A DNA stretch of 64,000 nt from Hymenobacter sp. APR13. Lineage in GTDB: Bacteria; Bacteroidota; Bacteroidia; Cytophagales; Hymenobacteraceae. The stretch is taken from positions 4,149,001 to 4,213,000 of the forward strand of contig NZ_CP006587.1 in NCBI RefSeq assembly GCF_000737515.1, given 5' to 3'. The notes under the pieces were generated by a model. That model was not told where the DNA came from. It was given only the letters and a program-made list of their open reading frames with translations, and ran no database searches. This document shows, one piece after another, positions 35,018 to 44,219 of the stretch. The position numbers and the translations under genes are program-made. The first letter of the stretch is position 1. Every line of letters begins with the position of its first letter.

Positions 35018-38000
35018 GGAGTCAGCGGAATAATTTCTACCCCTGCCGTCTGCAGTCGCTCCAGTGTAATGTCCGCTGACAGAAAGCGCCGTACGGTATC
35101 CGGGTCCATTTCAAACACCACGTGCACAGGTCGTTTTGCCTTATGCTTTTTGCTGGGGAGCACGGCTTTTAGGGTTTGCTCGATCAGCTTACCGGTGCAG
35201 TTGCCTTTTACCAGCACCACCTGTACCGTTTGGGCAGTTTTATCCGTCAGGTATTTTTCCAGGCAGGTTTCCAGCTGGGCAAACTGCGTAGTTGAGTTTT
35301 CTACCAACTCATACCGCCCCTTAAACCGGCGAGACAGAAATTCTTCTACCAGCTCCAGGCCCGCTGCTCTGGTTCCGCACACGATGCTTACGCCCGCTTC
35401 TCCGTCCAGTCGACGAACAGTTTCAACCGTGAGAGGGCCGCGGAAATTATGATGCGCAGACTTCGCGCCTGGAAAGTCAGCATGTACTATGCTGGGCATA
35501 TAGCCAGCATTCGGTAACTCGGTTTCAAACTTGCTCAGCACATGGCGGATTTCCTCCGGAGTGCCCAGCAGAGCCCTTACGTTGGCGGTACGCAGCCGAT
35601 AATGACGGCTTTCCTGCCCTGTGGTGCTCTTTTCTAGTACACCCAGTTCCACCATCTCGTCGAGTAGGGCCTTAAAATAGCTCTCCTCATGGCGGATCTT
35701 CCAGCCGGCCGGCCAGTATTCCAGGGCCCACTCACGCACCTCACCCGGCAACAGTCCCCGCAGCGTTGCCACGGGACCAGCCGCCTGCGTGGTAAAATCC
35801 GCAATGATGTAGGCCAGCAGCCGGTAGCGCGGGTTCAGGTCCAGCGTTAGGTTGAAACGGTTCTTGATTTCGTCGCGGGCATCCTGTGAAGCTCGCTGCA
35901 CATCATCTTCAGTGATTTGCGTAAGCAGCGCCTGCTGTCGTTGTTGACGCTTATACAGCCCTTCCAGCAGCCGATGGCAGAAAATCTGAATCAAGCTGGG
36001 ATAGTAATTGGTTTCAACCGCAATCTGGTCAATGAGCGCATCCGTTGCCTGATAGGTACCGGTATCGTCGATTTGGCCGAAGCAAAACCCCATGCTTTCC
36101 AGCGGCGTGCGCACTAAGTCAATGCCCTGCTCAGGCGCCAGCGGGCCAATGTTCATAGGCTTGCCCAGTTGCACCAGCGGCTGATTGGGAAGATTAAGGG
36201 TTCGCTGTACGTTGTGCAGACCTGAGAAAACGACTTTCAGGCGCAACTCGGTCTTCTGCATGGCATTACGAAACTCACTAACCACCGCAAAGTCATTCGC
36301 GGCATCCTGTTCGAGCAATTCGTCTGCCTCATCCAGCAGAATCAGCAGCCGGCGGGAATTTTCGCTCAGCACCCAATCGGTCAGGTGATCCAAAAACCGC
36401 CGCAGGGTTAAATTCTCCCGCCAAGTAGTCGGCCAGGTCCCGATTTTTTGAGCCTTGCACAGTTGCATCAGTTCGTAGCCGATACGGCTGACTTCTTTAA
36501 TATCTCGGCCTAGCTGGTAAATGTCCAGAAACACGACGTAATGCTCCTCCGTCGGTCGGTGGTTTTCACGCACGGCTTGGTGTAGCAGCATCGTTTTACC
36601 AAGCTGTCGGCCACCGTATATGATGATGGCCCCGTCCGTTTGATGGCTTACTAGCCGCCGTTTTTCATCCTCACGGCCGTAAAACATTTCCGAAGGAATC
36701 TTACCACTGACCAGGTAGGGATTGTACTGGATAAAGGGTAGTTGCAGGCGGAAAAACAGCCCCAGCCGCTGGGTGGGCTCTGCATAAGTGAGCAGGTAGA
36801 GTAGGAACAACTCGTCGAACACCAGAAAAGTATGCCCCTCGCGCCGACAGTATAAACCCAGTTCTTCGCGCTTCCGCCAGGGCAGCGGGGCAAATAAAAA
36901 GACCAGCACGGCACTGTCCCGGTTCGAGCATTTGCCAACCAATCGGCTCAGTTCAACCGGTTCAGGTGCCGTCCATAGGCACAGAACCCGGTAGTGGCCT
37001 TTCGCTTCGGAGCCAAAGCGCCCAATGGGTGATTGCTGCCGTTCGTGTAGAATGCTGGTATGCAGGTCCAGATACTGATGGCTGGTCCGGTCAAGCCCCG
37101 TTGGTTTACTCACGTTTTCCACCTCAAAGCCCACATATTCCAGCAAGTGTCGGAAGCTGCTTCTGCTCACTTCCCCCTGTAGAGTGCGCGTCTGCTTTAC
37201 CTCAATCCAGTGAGCGTAAGCCGATGCCCCGCCTGGTGATGTTGTGAGTGGTAAACCGTCCGGCAACAGGGGCTCCTGTTGCAGTTGGCGTTCTATAGCT
37301 ACTGGTTTTTGTTGCTGGAGCTCCTGCAGCTGCTGCACGCGCAGCCGCAACTGTGCCATGCAGGGTATGGACGGGGTTGCGTCATGCGGTACTAGGTCCC
37401 GGCCGTCTCTTAACTGGGCTAGGTAATCGTCTGCTAACGCCAGTCGGCCCTGCTGGAGTGCCACCCGTACCTTTGACTGGTCCTCATCGCTGGGGGGCGT
37501 CAGTAATTCCTGCAACTGCTGTTCTACTGAGGCTGTCCGTGTTACGATAGCCTGCTCGCGCATATCACGCAGATGCTCCTGTAGCATCCGCACTGCCTGA
37601 TGGTGGGAACGATAGTCAAAGATAAAATCCTCCTCCAGCTCGCTTTGGGTTTGGCTGATCTGGCGCAGTCTTTCTATTTCTTGGCGCGCGTTTTCCTCCA
37701 CTACCTCATTCAGGTAGCCATAGCGTCTGCCCCGCACCAATTCGCGTTCTGCTCCGGCAATAGCTCGTTGTAAGTCCCGGGACTGCTGTCGTAAGTCTGC
37801 GGTGCGGTTGCTGCGCAATTCCTGCAGATCCTGTCCCAAGTCAACCGGATGACCAAAAGAAGGACTCATAGCAGCCTCTGCCAGTGCCAGCAGACGCGCC
37901 GTTGCGAGGTGGTTTGCCCCTCGTTGCTCCTGCGTTTCGTGAATAGCATCCTGGTACACTTTAGCCCAATCAGTTCGATCCGGCTGGGCTGTCAGTTCCC

Positions 38001-40797
38001 ACAGCTGTACACCGAGGGCATCATCGTATTGTGCAGGTTCCCAGTCGACGTCTAACATGAGAGTGGGCAGCCGTAACAACGCTTGGCCCAGCCAGTATTT
38101 AGAAGGCATTTCCTCCACAGCAGTTTCAGGATGCTGAAGCCAGCCATGCAGATGGGTTAACGTCTGCTCGCACACCATTAGGGCTACTCGCCAAGGCTGG
38201 TTTGCATCTGGGTCTTCGGCTAGGCGCACTTTTTCTCTGTCCAACTCCTGCAGCACCAAGGGAAGCTGCTTATGCAAGTAGGTAACCAGCTCTTGGTCAT
38301 CGTAGCGTGAATCTTTGTAGCGGCTATTAGCCGGCTGACGATGCCACAATTCCTGGTGCTGCCGAACAAGGTCCGCCAACGTTTGCACACGCTCATCGAG
38401 CCAACGCTGGGCGTCCGTGTTGTTTTGAATGTGGGCCGAATAATCAATCTTGGACCGCTTGACCTCATCCCGCAATCCGCTCCGCTCACGCAGAACTGCT
38501 AAACTGTCCAGCAGCGCGGAGTGATCAGGCGTCTCCGAGGCAAGTCCTGCCAACACAATGGCTACTGGCCGCCCCTCCTGCCAGCAGGACTTCCAGAACT
38601 GCACAATATCATTGGAGATGCTTTGCCGAAATTTCGCTTGTTCCTGCTGCCGCTCCCACTCCTGCAGCGAATCCTGCCACTCACGTAACTGCTCCTCCCA
38701 TTGTTGCTGCGTCTGAATCGTGCCCAGCAACACCTCGTCGAGCGGGGCAATACTTTGACGTTGCGCAATGCGGTTGGCAAGTTCGCTTAGGTCTGGTAAT
38801 CTTGGTACGCCTCCCAGACTCAACCAGTAACCTAACGTTGTAGCAGGTGCTGCCAGGGCGGGCCGCAAAGCCGCTGCCCACGCCAGTAGGTGGCGGGCTC
38901 CTGTTTGCTCGTTGGCCGTTTCCTGTAAAGCAGTTTCCTCAAACCGGATTCCGTCATCTGTCAGAAGGGAAGCCAGCCGGCCATACGCTAACCGAACGTG
39001 GGGGCCAAGCAGAACGCTGCGCAGCAGCCAGCTCGGCAGGATGGTAGTCGCATTACCTCGTTGATCCTCCATGTACCGGGCCAACTGAAACGCCAGTGAG
39101 GTATCACCCCGCTCAATCATTGCCCATTGCCGCCGGGTTACCTCATCAGCATCAGGTAGGGTAGAAGTGGCACGAACGGTTGTTCTCACTGAGCGTGAGG
39201 GACGTGAAAGTTCAGCCGGCACCTGTTCGTCCTGTTCCTCAACAGAATTGCCTTCTAGCTCAATTTTGCTAGCGGATGAGTGTACTGGCAGTCTGGTTTC
39301 CGCCGCCTCCGTAGGAGCTATGGACTGCTCTTCAACGGGCAGTACGGGTGCATCGGCAATGGTGTCAGCTGGTTCCGGACTGTTCCATTGTTCATCCTGT
39401 GGGCTACCAGCAATGTCTTCCTGTGCTGCATCAGCACCGGATTCTTTTTCGGTGTCCGTGGCGGGGGGGAACTGTTCCGATAGTGGAATATCTGCCAAGG
39501 GAGCAGAAGCTGGCTGCTGAGCGTCGGGCGTACGTTCGATCAGATTACCTCTTGACCAGGCTGATGTTAAGGCTCTACCGCCCAGTCCGTCAAGGAAATC
39601 CTGTGCTTGGTGCAACTGCTCATCTTCCTCACCTAACTGACTGTAGCCATCTTGGTGGCGAATCAGGTGCAGAAAGTGCGCCAACGGGTGTGCCTGAGTC
39701 GTTAATTCTTCCTGCTCACTTATCGGGGCCAGTACGTCAGCGGCAATAATCTGAGCGGCCAACGTCGCGGCCTGCTGGTGTAGGGCTGGCAATGCCCCGA
39801 ATGAGTCTATCGTTTTATGCTGTATGCACTGAATGGCCGTTAGTATCTCCAAGGCCGCATGGCGTTGAGCCTGGGCAGAATGCTGCTGCTGCTGAATATT
39901 CTCCCAGGCCACTTGACGCTGCTGTATGTGCGTACGAATAGCCGTTAATGAAGCGGGGGGAGATAGGTTGTCTACTTCTTGTTGTAATCCAATCAGAGCA
40001 CTCAGCCCCAGAGTGTCTGCCCGGAGTTCAACTGCCGAATGAACAATGCTGTCTAAAACGGGCCACTCTCCACGCCTCAGGAGAAGGGCCGCTTCCTCGA
40101 CTTGTTCGGCCAATGTGGCCATCCGCGTAGTGATATGCTGCGCCTGTGTATCCCAGTCCTTATCCCAGGCGGGCGTTAAGCCATCTTCTGCCTTAAGTGG
40201 AACTGTCACTAGTACATCGCTTCCCGCTACAGGTGTTGGGGCTATTGGTTGGTGGGATAACAGAGCGTCCGTAGTTACCTCATCGAGTGGCTGTTCTTCA
40301 ACTGGCTCCTGCTTGGATGTATCAGGCTCGGGCTCGGATACAGACCACCCGAGTAGATAAGCCATTAGGGTAGAATGTTCGGGTGTGTCACTCTGGACTC
40401 CACTTGGAGCAAAGTAGCTTTGGTCTTCCTTTGCCTTGACATCAGCCGCTCTCAAAGTTTGAAGGGTCATGTCACTGCCCTGATTTTTAAAGTCGGGCAC
40501 TACTGGCTCATAACCGGCTAAGACAAGTGCGTCCCATACGCTTTGCTTCAGCTTGGTATTCCGTGTAAACCAAATCTGCAGAATTTTACGGCATACACTA
40601 GGATCAAAACAGGCGAAGTCCGCCAGCATTTTCCCTTTGTCTACCAAGGATTTGGACCCCCAGGCTTTGTATAACCCATTTTTGCGCAGCAATGCCTCAA
40701 ATCCAGCTTTATCATGTGATAATGCTTGCTGACTTATCTGTAAACGTATTTTGGGTAGAATCCGGCCTAGTACCGTTTGGGGAGCAGTAAACGACAT
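34939..40797 (-). CDS. Giant STAND/AAA-like NTPase, candidate defence protein
   Basis: Protein of 1952 residues, about 2068 with the frameshifted end. N-terminal 110 residues: a compact domain (AWGSKSLVDKGKMLADFACF). Residues 110-540: acidic and disordered. Residues 540-1200: long helical and coiled-coil region rich in Gln. About 1240-1380: an alpha/beta domain (GHYRVLCLWTAPEPVELSRL). P-loop NTPase: Walker A GGRQLGKT (1395-1402, Lys1401), Walker B LLILLDEADE (Asp1489, Glu1490). A winged-helix-like region and a second, degenerate nucleotide-fold end the protein. Such layouts fit signal-transducing NTPases of anti-phage systems. It is unrecognised as a named system, and is A/T-richer than the chromosome. 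Confidence 0.8.
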   Translation of the reverse strand: MSFTAPQTVLGRILPKIRLQISQQALSHDKAGFEALLRKNGLYKAWGSKSLVDKGKMLADFACFDPSVCRKILQIWFTRNTKLKQSVWDALVLAGYEPVVPDFKNQGSDMTLQTLRAADVKAKEDQSYFAPSGVQSDTPEHSTLMAYLLGWSVSEPEPDTSKQEPVEEQPLDEVTTDALLSHQPIAPTPVAGSDVLVTVPLKAEDGLTPAWDKDWDTQAQHITTRMATLAEQVEEAALLLRRGEWPVLDSIVHSAVELRADTLGLSALIGLQQEVDNLSPPASLTAIRTHIQQRQVAWENIQQQQHSAQAQRHAALEILTAIQCIQHKTIDSFGALPALHQQAATLAAQIIAADVLAPISEQEELTTQAHPLAHFLHLIRHQDGYSQLGEEDEQLHQAQDFLDGLGGRALTSAWSRGNLIERTPDAQQPASAPLADIPLSEQFPPATDTEKESGADAAQEDIAGSPQDEQWNSPEPADTIADAPVLPVEEQSIAPTEAAETRLPVHSSASKIELEGNSVEEQDEQVPAELSRPSRSVRTTVRATSTLPDADEVTRRQWAMIERGDTSLAFQLARYMEDQRGNATTILPSWLLRSVLLGPHVRLAYGRLASLLTDDGIRFEETALQETANEQTGARHLLAWAAALRPALAAPATTLGYWLSLGGVPRLPDLSELANRIAQRQSIAPLDEVLLGTIQTQQQWEEQLREWQDSLQEWERQQEQAKFRQSISNDIVQFWKSCWQEGRPVAIVLAGLASETPDHSALLDSLAVLRERSGLRDEVKRSKIDYSAHIQNNTDAQRWLDERVQTLADLVRQHQELWHRQPANSRYKDSRYDDQELVTYLHKQLPLVLQELDREKVRLAEDPDANQPWRVALMVCEQTLTHLHGWLQHPETAVEEMPSKYWLGQALLRLPTLMLDVDWEPAQYDDALGVQLWELTAQPDRTDWAKVYQDAIHETQEQRGANHLATARLLALAEAAMSPSFGHPVDLGQDLQELRSNRTADLRQQSRDLQRAIAGAERELVRGRRYGYLNEVVEENARQEIERLRQISQTQSELEEDFIFDYRSHHQAVRMLQEHLRDMREQAIVTRTASVEQQLQELLTPPSDEDQSKVRVALQQGRLALADDYLAQLRDGRDLVPHDATPSIPCMAQLRLRVQQLQELQQQKPVAIERQLQQEPLLPDGLPLTTSPGGASAYAHWIEVKQTRTLQGEVSRSSFRHLLEYVGFEVENVSKPTGLDRTSHQYLDLHTSILHERQQSPIGRFGSEAKGHYRVLCLWTAPEPVELSRLVGKCSNRDSAVLVFLFAPLPWRKREELGLYCRREGHTFLVFDELFLLYLLTYAEPTQRLGLFFRLQLPFIQYNPYLVSGKIPSEMFYGREDEKRRLVSHQTDGAIIIYGGRQLGKTMLLHQAVRENHRPTEEHYVVFLDIYQLGRDIKEVSRIGYELMQLCKAQKIGTWPTTWRENLTLRRFLDHLTDWVLSENSRRLLILLDEADELLEQDAANDFAVVSEFRNAMQKTELRLKVVFSGLHNVQRTLNLPNQPLVQLGKPMNIGPLAPEQGIDLVRTPLESMGFCFGQIDDTGTYQATDALIDQIAVETNYYPSLIQIFCHRLLEGLYKRQQRQQALLTQITEDDVQRASQDARDEIKNRFNLTLDLNPRYRLLAYIIADFTTQAAGPVATLRGLLPGEVREWALEYWPAGWKIRHEESYFKALLDEMVELGVLEKSTTGQESRHYRLRTANVRALLGTPEEIRHVLSKFETELPNAGYMPSIVHADFPGAKSAHHNFRGPLTVETVRRLDGEAGVSIVCGTRAAGLELVEEFLSRRFKGRYELVENSTTQFAQLETCLEKYLTDKTAQTVQVVLVKGNCTGKLIEQTLKAVLPSKKHKAKRPVHVVFEMDPDTVRRFLSADITLERLQTAGVEIIPLTPWEPAAVKDWQHKEMIADSHWKKSSR

Positions 40798-40897
40798 ACA
40801 GTTAAATAAATCTTAGCCCAGAGGGTTCAGGGCTTTAGAAAAGCGGAAGCTCTTTGCTGAGTAAGTGAGAGAAAGGTTATAAGTCCCAGTTATTCTC

Positions 40898-41107
40898 TCA
40901 TAAGGCGTCGACAACCACAGGCTGACGGCAGTAAAACTCCTGGGGGGTATGGCGGGAATGTTGGAATTTCAGCCGATGACCCAGCGGTTCGCGCAATCGG
41001 ATAAGAGTCCAAAGATGCTCTCGTTGGTATTTTGCAACCAAAAAAGATTTGGTGATGAGCGCCTTTACAGACTCTAAATCAGTGCTAATAGAGTATGCAT
41101 AGCTCAA
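40898..41107 (-). CDS. Small hypothetical protein, doubtful
   Basis: A 69-codon frame (MSYAYSISTDLESVKALITK) in the A/T-rich stretch upstream of the giant NTPase. It is the only frame of any length between 40798 and the IS remnant at 41280. The composition is plausible, but there is no family match from memory and no clear ribosome binding site. The stretch otherwise probably holds the promoter of the NTPase operon. Confidence 0.3.
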   Translation of the reverse strand: MSYAYSISTDLESVKALITKSFLVAKYQREHLWTLIRLREPLGHRLKFQHSRHTPQEFYCRQPVVVDAL

Positions 41108-41279
41108 TGTGATAAAGGTTGAAAATGACTGTATGAAAGCCAGGATTGATACAGGTTTATGTTCTATGTTATTGACAATGAGTGGAAAATAATGTCAACG
41201 CTATTGGTTGATTTCATCAATTGTCGACGACAGGTAGGCTTGACGTGCCAATATATGCTTCTTTCTGTCGTCATAAATA

Positions 41280-41355
41280 TGAGGTGGTCTAGTTGACGTG
41301 GACAGAGTTCGGACGTACTTTTCCTTTACTATGGCAAGTACGTTGCACATTCAGC
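41280..41355 (+). mobile_element. Solo left end of a related IS3-family element
   Basis: TGAGGTGGTCTAG at 41280-41292 and the following 60 bases (GGACAGAGTTCGGACGTA, then CTATGGCA) are a diverged copy of the left end of the intact IS that begins at 41356. No transposase follows, so this is a remnant or tandem partial copy. Confidence 0.6.
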
Positions 41356-41406
41356 TGAGGTGGTCTAGAGAAGGCGGACAGAAGAAGGACGTATATTTCT
41401 TCTGTT

Positions 41407-41709
41407 ATGGCAGCAAAAACCAGCGGGTCGTCGCCCGACAAACGGCGTAAATACGACGAGGCGTTCAAGGTCGAGGCCCTGCGCTTGGCGTCCGAGAGCC
41501 GCAGTACGCAAGCCGCAGCCCGCGAGTTGGGCATCAGCCCCAAGCTGCTCTACCGCTGGCAGCAGGCCCAAGTGGTGGCCGAGGTCGGCAGCGTCGAAGT
41601 GGCCCGTGACCCGGAGGTGCGTGCTCTGCGCGCCGCCAACAAGCGGCTGGCGCAGGAGCTGGATATTTTAAAAAAAGCCTTGGTCATCTTCGGCCAGCCG
41701 ACCCCGTGA
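41407..41709 (+). CDS. IS3-family transposase OrfA
   Basis: Protein of 100 residues with the HTH_Tnp_1 domain (RKYDEAFKVEALRLASESRS, ELGISPKLLYRW) and a C-terminal leucine-zipper helix (RALRAANKRLAQELDILKKA). It binds the inverted repeats. The A7G run in the codons for ILKKA is a -1 slippage site that would fuse it to OrfB (reading KKSLGHLRPADPVSTYR), as in IS3 elements generally. Confidence 0.93.
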   Translation: MAAKTSGSSPDKRRKYDEAFKVEALRLASESRSTQAAARELGISPKLLYRWQQAQVVAEVGSVEVARDPEVRALRAANKRLAQELDILKKALVIFGQPTP

Positions 41710-42587
41710 GTACGTACCGATACATCGCCCAGTGCCAGGTGCGGGTGCCCGTACGCCAGCTCTGCCGCGTGTTGCACATCGCGCCCAGCGCATACTACGC
41801 CTGGCACCGGCAGCAGGGCCAACCTGTACCCGAGCCGGCCTGGCAAGTAGCCGTACGCCAAGCATTTGTACGCCACAGCCAGCGCTACGGTACGCGCCGG
41901 CTGCGGGCCGAGGTGCAGGCCGAAGGCCATGGCGTGGGCCGTTGGCGCATTCGGCGCGTGCTCAAAGCGCACGGCTTGCGCGCCCAGCAGCCCCGCTCGT
42001 TCGTGCCCCGCACCACCGATTCCGACCCGGCCGTGCGCGCCGCCCCCAACCGCTTACTCGGCCAACCGGCCCCCACCGCCCCGAACCGGGTCTGGGTGGG
42101 CGACATCACGTACTTGCCCCGCCAGGGCGGCGGCTGGCTGTACTTAGCCATCTGGCTCGACCGCTGCTCGCGCAAAATCGTGGGCTGGGACGTGCGCGAT
42201 ACCATGCCCGAGGACTTGGTCAGCGAGGCCTTGCGCCGGGCCCTGGTCGTGCGCCGGCCCGCGGCTGGACTGGTCGTGCACTCCGACCAGGGCAGCCAGT
42301 ACACGGCTACCCGCTTCAAAGCCCTGGTCGCCCAACACGGCGCACTGCAAAGCATGAGCCGGCGCGGCAACTGCTACGACAACGCCCACGCCGAATCGTT
42401 TTGGAGCCGCTTCAAGGCTGAACTGCTCGACGGCGGCAGCTTCCCCGGCCTGGCCGAAGCCAAGCTCGAAATCAGCCACCATATTGCCTATTACAACGCC
42501 GAACGCCGACATTCTGCTCTCGGCTATCACTCGCCCAACCACTTCGAAACCCAACTTCAAACAACGTCCCAATTGTGTTCGGCTTAG
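41706..42587 (+). CDS. IS3-family transposase OrfB (DDE integrase domain)
   Basis: Catalytic part, 293 residues, with the HTH_21 region (QRYGTRRLRAEVQAEGHGVG) and an rve integrase core. The DDE residues lie in WVGDITYLPR, VVHSDQGSQYT and NAHAESFWSRFK. The GTG start overlaps the OrfA stop, and in vivo the active product is probably the OrfAB fusion made by -1 frameshifting. All catalytic residues are intact, so the element may be active. Confidence 0.95.
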   Translation: MSTYRYIAQCQVRVPVRQLCRVLHIAPSAYYAWHRQQGQPVPEPAWQVAVRQAFVRHSQRYGTRRLRAEVQAEGHGVGRWRIRRVLKAHGLRAQQPRSFVPRTTDSDPAVRAAPNRLLGQPAPTAPNRVWVGDITYLPRQGGGWLYLAIWLDRCSRKIVGWDVRDTMPEDLVSEALRRALVVRRPAAGLVVHSDQGSQYTATRFKALVAQHGALQSMSRRGNCYDNAHAESFWSRFKAELLDGGSFPGLAEAKLEISHHIAYYNAERRHSALGYHSPNHFETQLQTTSQLCSA

Positions 42588-42689
42588 CTAGACCACCTCA
42601 ATTCCTTCTCAATATAATCGTGGTTGTTACCGCTTTGATATAAATAAGACAGCCTCGGCCAGGCCAGTCGAGGCTATTTGCTTTGAGCT

Positions 42690-42861
42690 TAGCATTCCTA
42701 CAGTGAAACCGCGTCCCCTCACCCCACACAATGTCCCGCATCTCTGCCACCATCCGCTCGTCGGCCTGACCTAGCGGCGCATCCGGTTCCACCACTACTG
42801 AAGATACCGCCGCAGACCCGCCCAGAACCAAATAGGGCAGGGTAGGAGAGGCTATCAGCAC
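42690..42861 (-). pseudogene. Remnant of a holin-like gene, paralogous to 53372-53668
   Basis: The translation LPYLVLGGSAAVSSVVVEPD followed by MVAEMRDIVWGEGT corresponds to GYLVLAGSVAAAVSSVAVEP and AAEVREIMEREDA of the holin-like gene near 53.4 kb. The N-terminal membrane part is missing and the frame continues past the homologous end. The DNA around 42720-42850 is recognisably similar to 53390-53520. It is a truncated duplicate close to the IS right end. Confidence 0.6.
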
Positions 42862-42892
42862 AGCGCATAAGCCATAGAACGTGCTGCAAAGC

Positions 42893-43279
42893 TCACCCCA
42901 CCATCCCCCGCGTAAACGTCACCAGCTCCACATCTCGCAGTTGCTCCAGCCACTGCCGCGCCGCTTCCGGCGTCTGCATCTGAGCCGCCGGCAGCGGCAG
43001 CAGGGGCGCGACGGTGCTGCCCGCCGAAAGCTGCACCTGCAGCAGGCATGTCCCCTCAAAAAGCTCCGGCATCACCTCGAACCGCAGCCCCCTGGCCATA
43101 TAGGCCCCGAAAACTTCCCGGAGCAGTTCCTGATCTGGCACGAATTGCTTTATACTGCTTTTGCTATTTATGTTAGTGTAAGTTTGTAAGCCAATCGGGT
43201 AAGCAGGCAAACGGCTGCCGGTAGCTGCCTGGCGGTATTCTGTAGTTATACAGCAGTTTGCCAACGTATGCTCTGCCAT
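42893..43279 (-). CDS. Hypothetical protein divergent from umuD
   Basis: Not recognised. The convincing part is the C-terminal 80 residues (PDQELLREVFGAYMARGLRF and QTPEAARQWLEQLRDVELVT), which look like a small alpha/beta protein. The start is uncertain: ATG 43279 is listed, ATG 43321 would run into a likely operator, and a GTG at 43141 would avoid the A/T-rich N-terminal stretch. It is divergent from umuD. TAGTATAC occurs twice between the two genes (43312 and 43340), a possible shared operator. Confidence 0.5.
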   Translation of the reverse strand: MAEHTLANCCITTEYRQAATGSRLPAYPIGLQTYTNINSKSSIKQFVPDQELLREVFGAYMARGLRFEVMPELFEGTCLLQVQLSAGSTVAPLLPLPAAQMQTPEAARQWLEQLRDVELVTFTRGMVG

Positions 43280-43378
43280 CGAAGAGTCGGGTGCCGGCGG
43301 AAGCTCGGCGCTAGTATACAAACAAGCTACTAATTATTTTAGTATACTTGCTGTGCCCGATATAGCTAACCACCCTGC

Positions 43379-43846
43379 ATGACGACCATTGAACTCATTG
43401 AAGTCGGCGAGCCGACCACCACGCTGTGGCTGCCCGTCTTTGCCTCTCTGGTGCCCGCCGGCTTCCCGTCGCCGGCCTCCGACGAGCTGGAGGAGCTCTT
43501 CGACCTGAACCGCATCCTGTTCCGCCACCCCGAAGCTACCTACCTCATCCGGGTGTCGGGCGAGAGCATGCAGGGCGCGGAAATCCACGCCGGCGACCTG
43601 CTGGCCGTCGACAAGCACCTCGAAGCCGACCACAACCACATTGTGGTTGCCGTGCTGGAAGGGGAGTGCACCGTCAAGCGCCTGGTGCGCCGCGGCACCG
43701 CCTGGTGGCTGCAGGCCGAAAACCCCGCTTACCCCGACTACTGCATCACCGAGCCCGACAACCTGCGCATCTGGGGCGTGGTCACCCATGTCGTGCACGA
43801 GCTCATCCCCGGCAAGCTCACCGCCCTGCTCCGTAGCCGGGATTAG
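43379..43846 (+). CDS. umuD: UmuD-like S24 peptidase, translesion synthesis subunit
   Basis: Protein of 155 residues. RecA-stimulated self-cleavage removes the N-terminus and the product activates the polymerase UmuC for SOS mutagenesis. The catalytic Ser63 lies in RVSGESMQGA and Lys100 in ECTVKRLV. The probable cleavage site is Ala27-Gly28 in LVPAGFPSP. The C-terminal NPAYPDYCI and IWGVVTHVVHEL match the family. It pairs with umuC at 44220, but the two are separated by an unusual 290-bp heptamer array instead of the normal overlap. Confidence 0.92.
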   Translation: MTTIELIEVGEPTTTLWLPVFASLVPAGFPSPASDELEELFDLNRILFRHPEATYLIRVSGESMQGAEIHAGDLLAVDKHLEADHNHIVVAVLEGECTVKRLVRRGTAWWLQAENPAYPDYCITEPDNLRIWGVVTHVVHELIPGKLTALLRSRD

Positions 43847-43916
43847 AGAGCCTGCACCAGAACGTCATGCTCTGAACGTCATGCTGAGCTTGCCGAAGCA
43901 TCTCTACCGCTTCGTT

Positions 43917-44208
43917 GCGCCCAAGCACTAAGCCCCAAGCCCTAAGCCCCAAGCACTAAGCCCCAAGCACTAAGCCCCAAGCCCTAAGCCCCAAGCACTA
44001 AGCCCCAAGCCCTAAGCCCAAGCACTAAGCCCCAAGCACTAAGCCCCAAGCACTAAGCCCCAAGCCCTAAGCCCCAAGCACTAAGCCCCAAGCCCTAAGC
44101 CCCAAGCACTAAGCCCCAAGCCCTAAGCCCCAAGCCCTAAGCCCCAAGCACTAAGCCCCAAGCCCTAAGCCCTAAGCCCTAAGCCCTAAGCCCTAAGCCC
44201 TAAGCACT
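43917..44208 (+). repeat. Heptamer tandem array (CCCTAAG/CCCCAAG/CACTAAG)
   Basis: About 41 tandem 7-base units fill the space between umuD and umuC, with variants mixed in the first three quarters and a run of pure CCCTAAG at the end. The opposite strand reads CTTAGGG/CTTGGGG, giving G-runs at 7-base spacing, so it can form many G-quadruplexes and resembles telomere repeats. The array ends 12 bases before the umuC ATG. No gene lies in it. Confidence 0.9.
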
Positions 44209-44219
44209 AACAACTACCC

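Larger units (their letters stand above)
41356..42600 (+). mobile_element. Complete IS3-family insertion sequence (1245 bp)
   Basis: Bounded by TGAGGTGGTCTAG (41356-41368) and its inverse CTAGACCACCTCA (42588-42600). It contains orfA and orfB in the IS3 arrangement. No matching target-site duplication is visible at the ends (CAGC on the left, ATTC on the right), perhaps because the left flank is itself the remnant of a related copy. Confidence 0.9.

Noticed and set aside
43917..44208. CRISPR array
   Set aside because: The repeats are 7-base units in direct tandem without spacers, and no cas gene is near.
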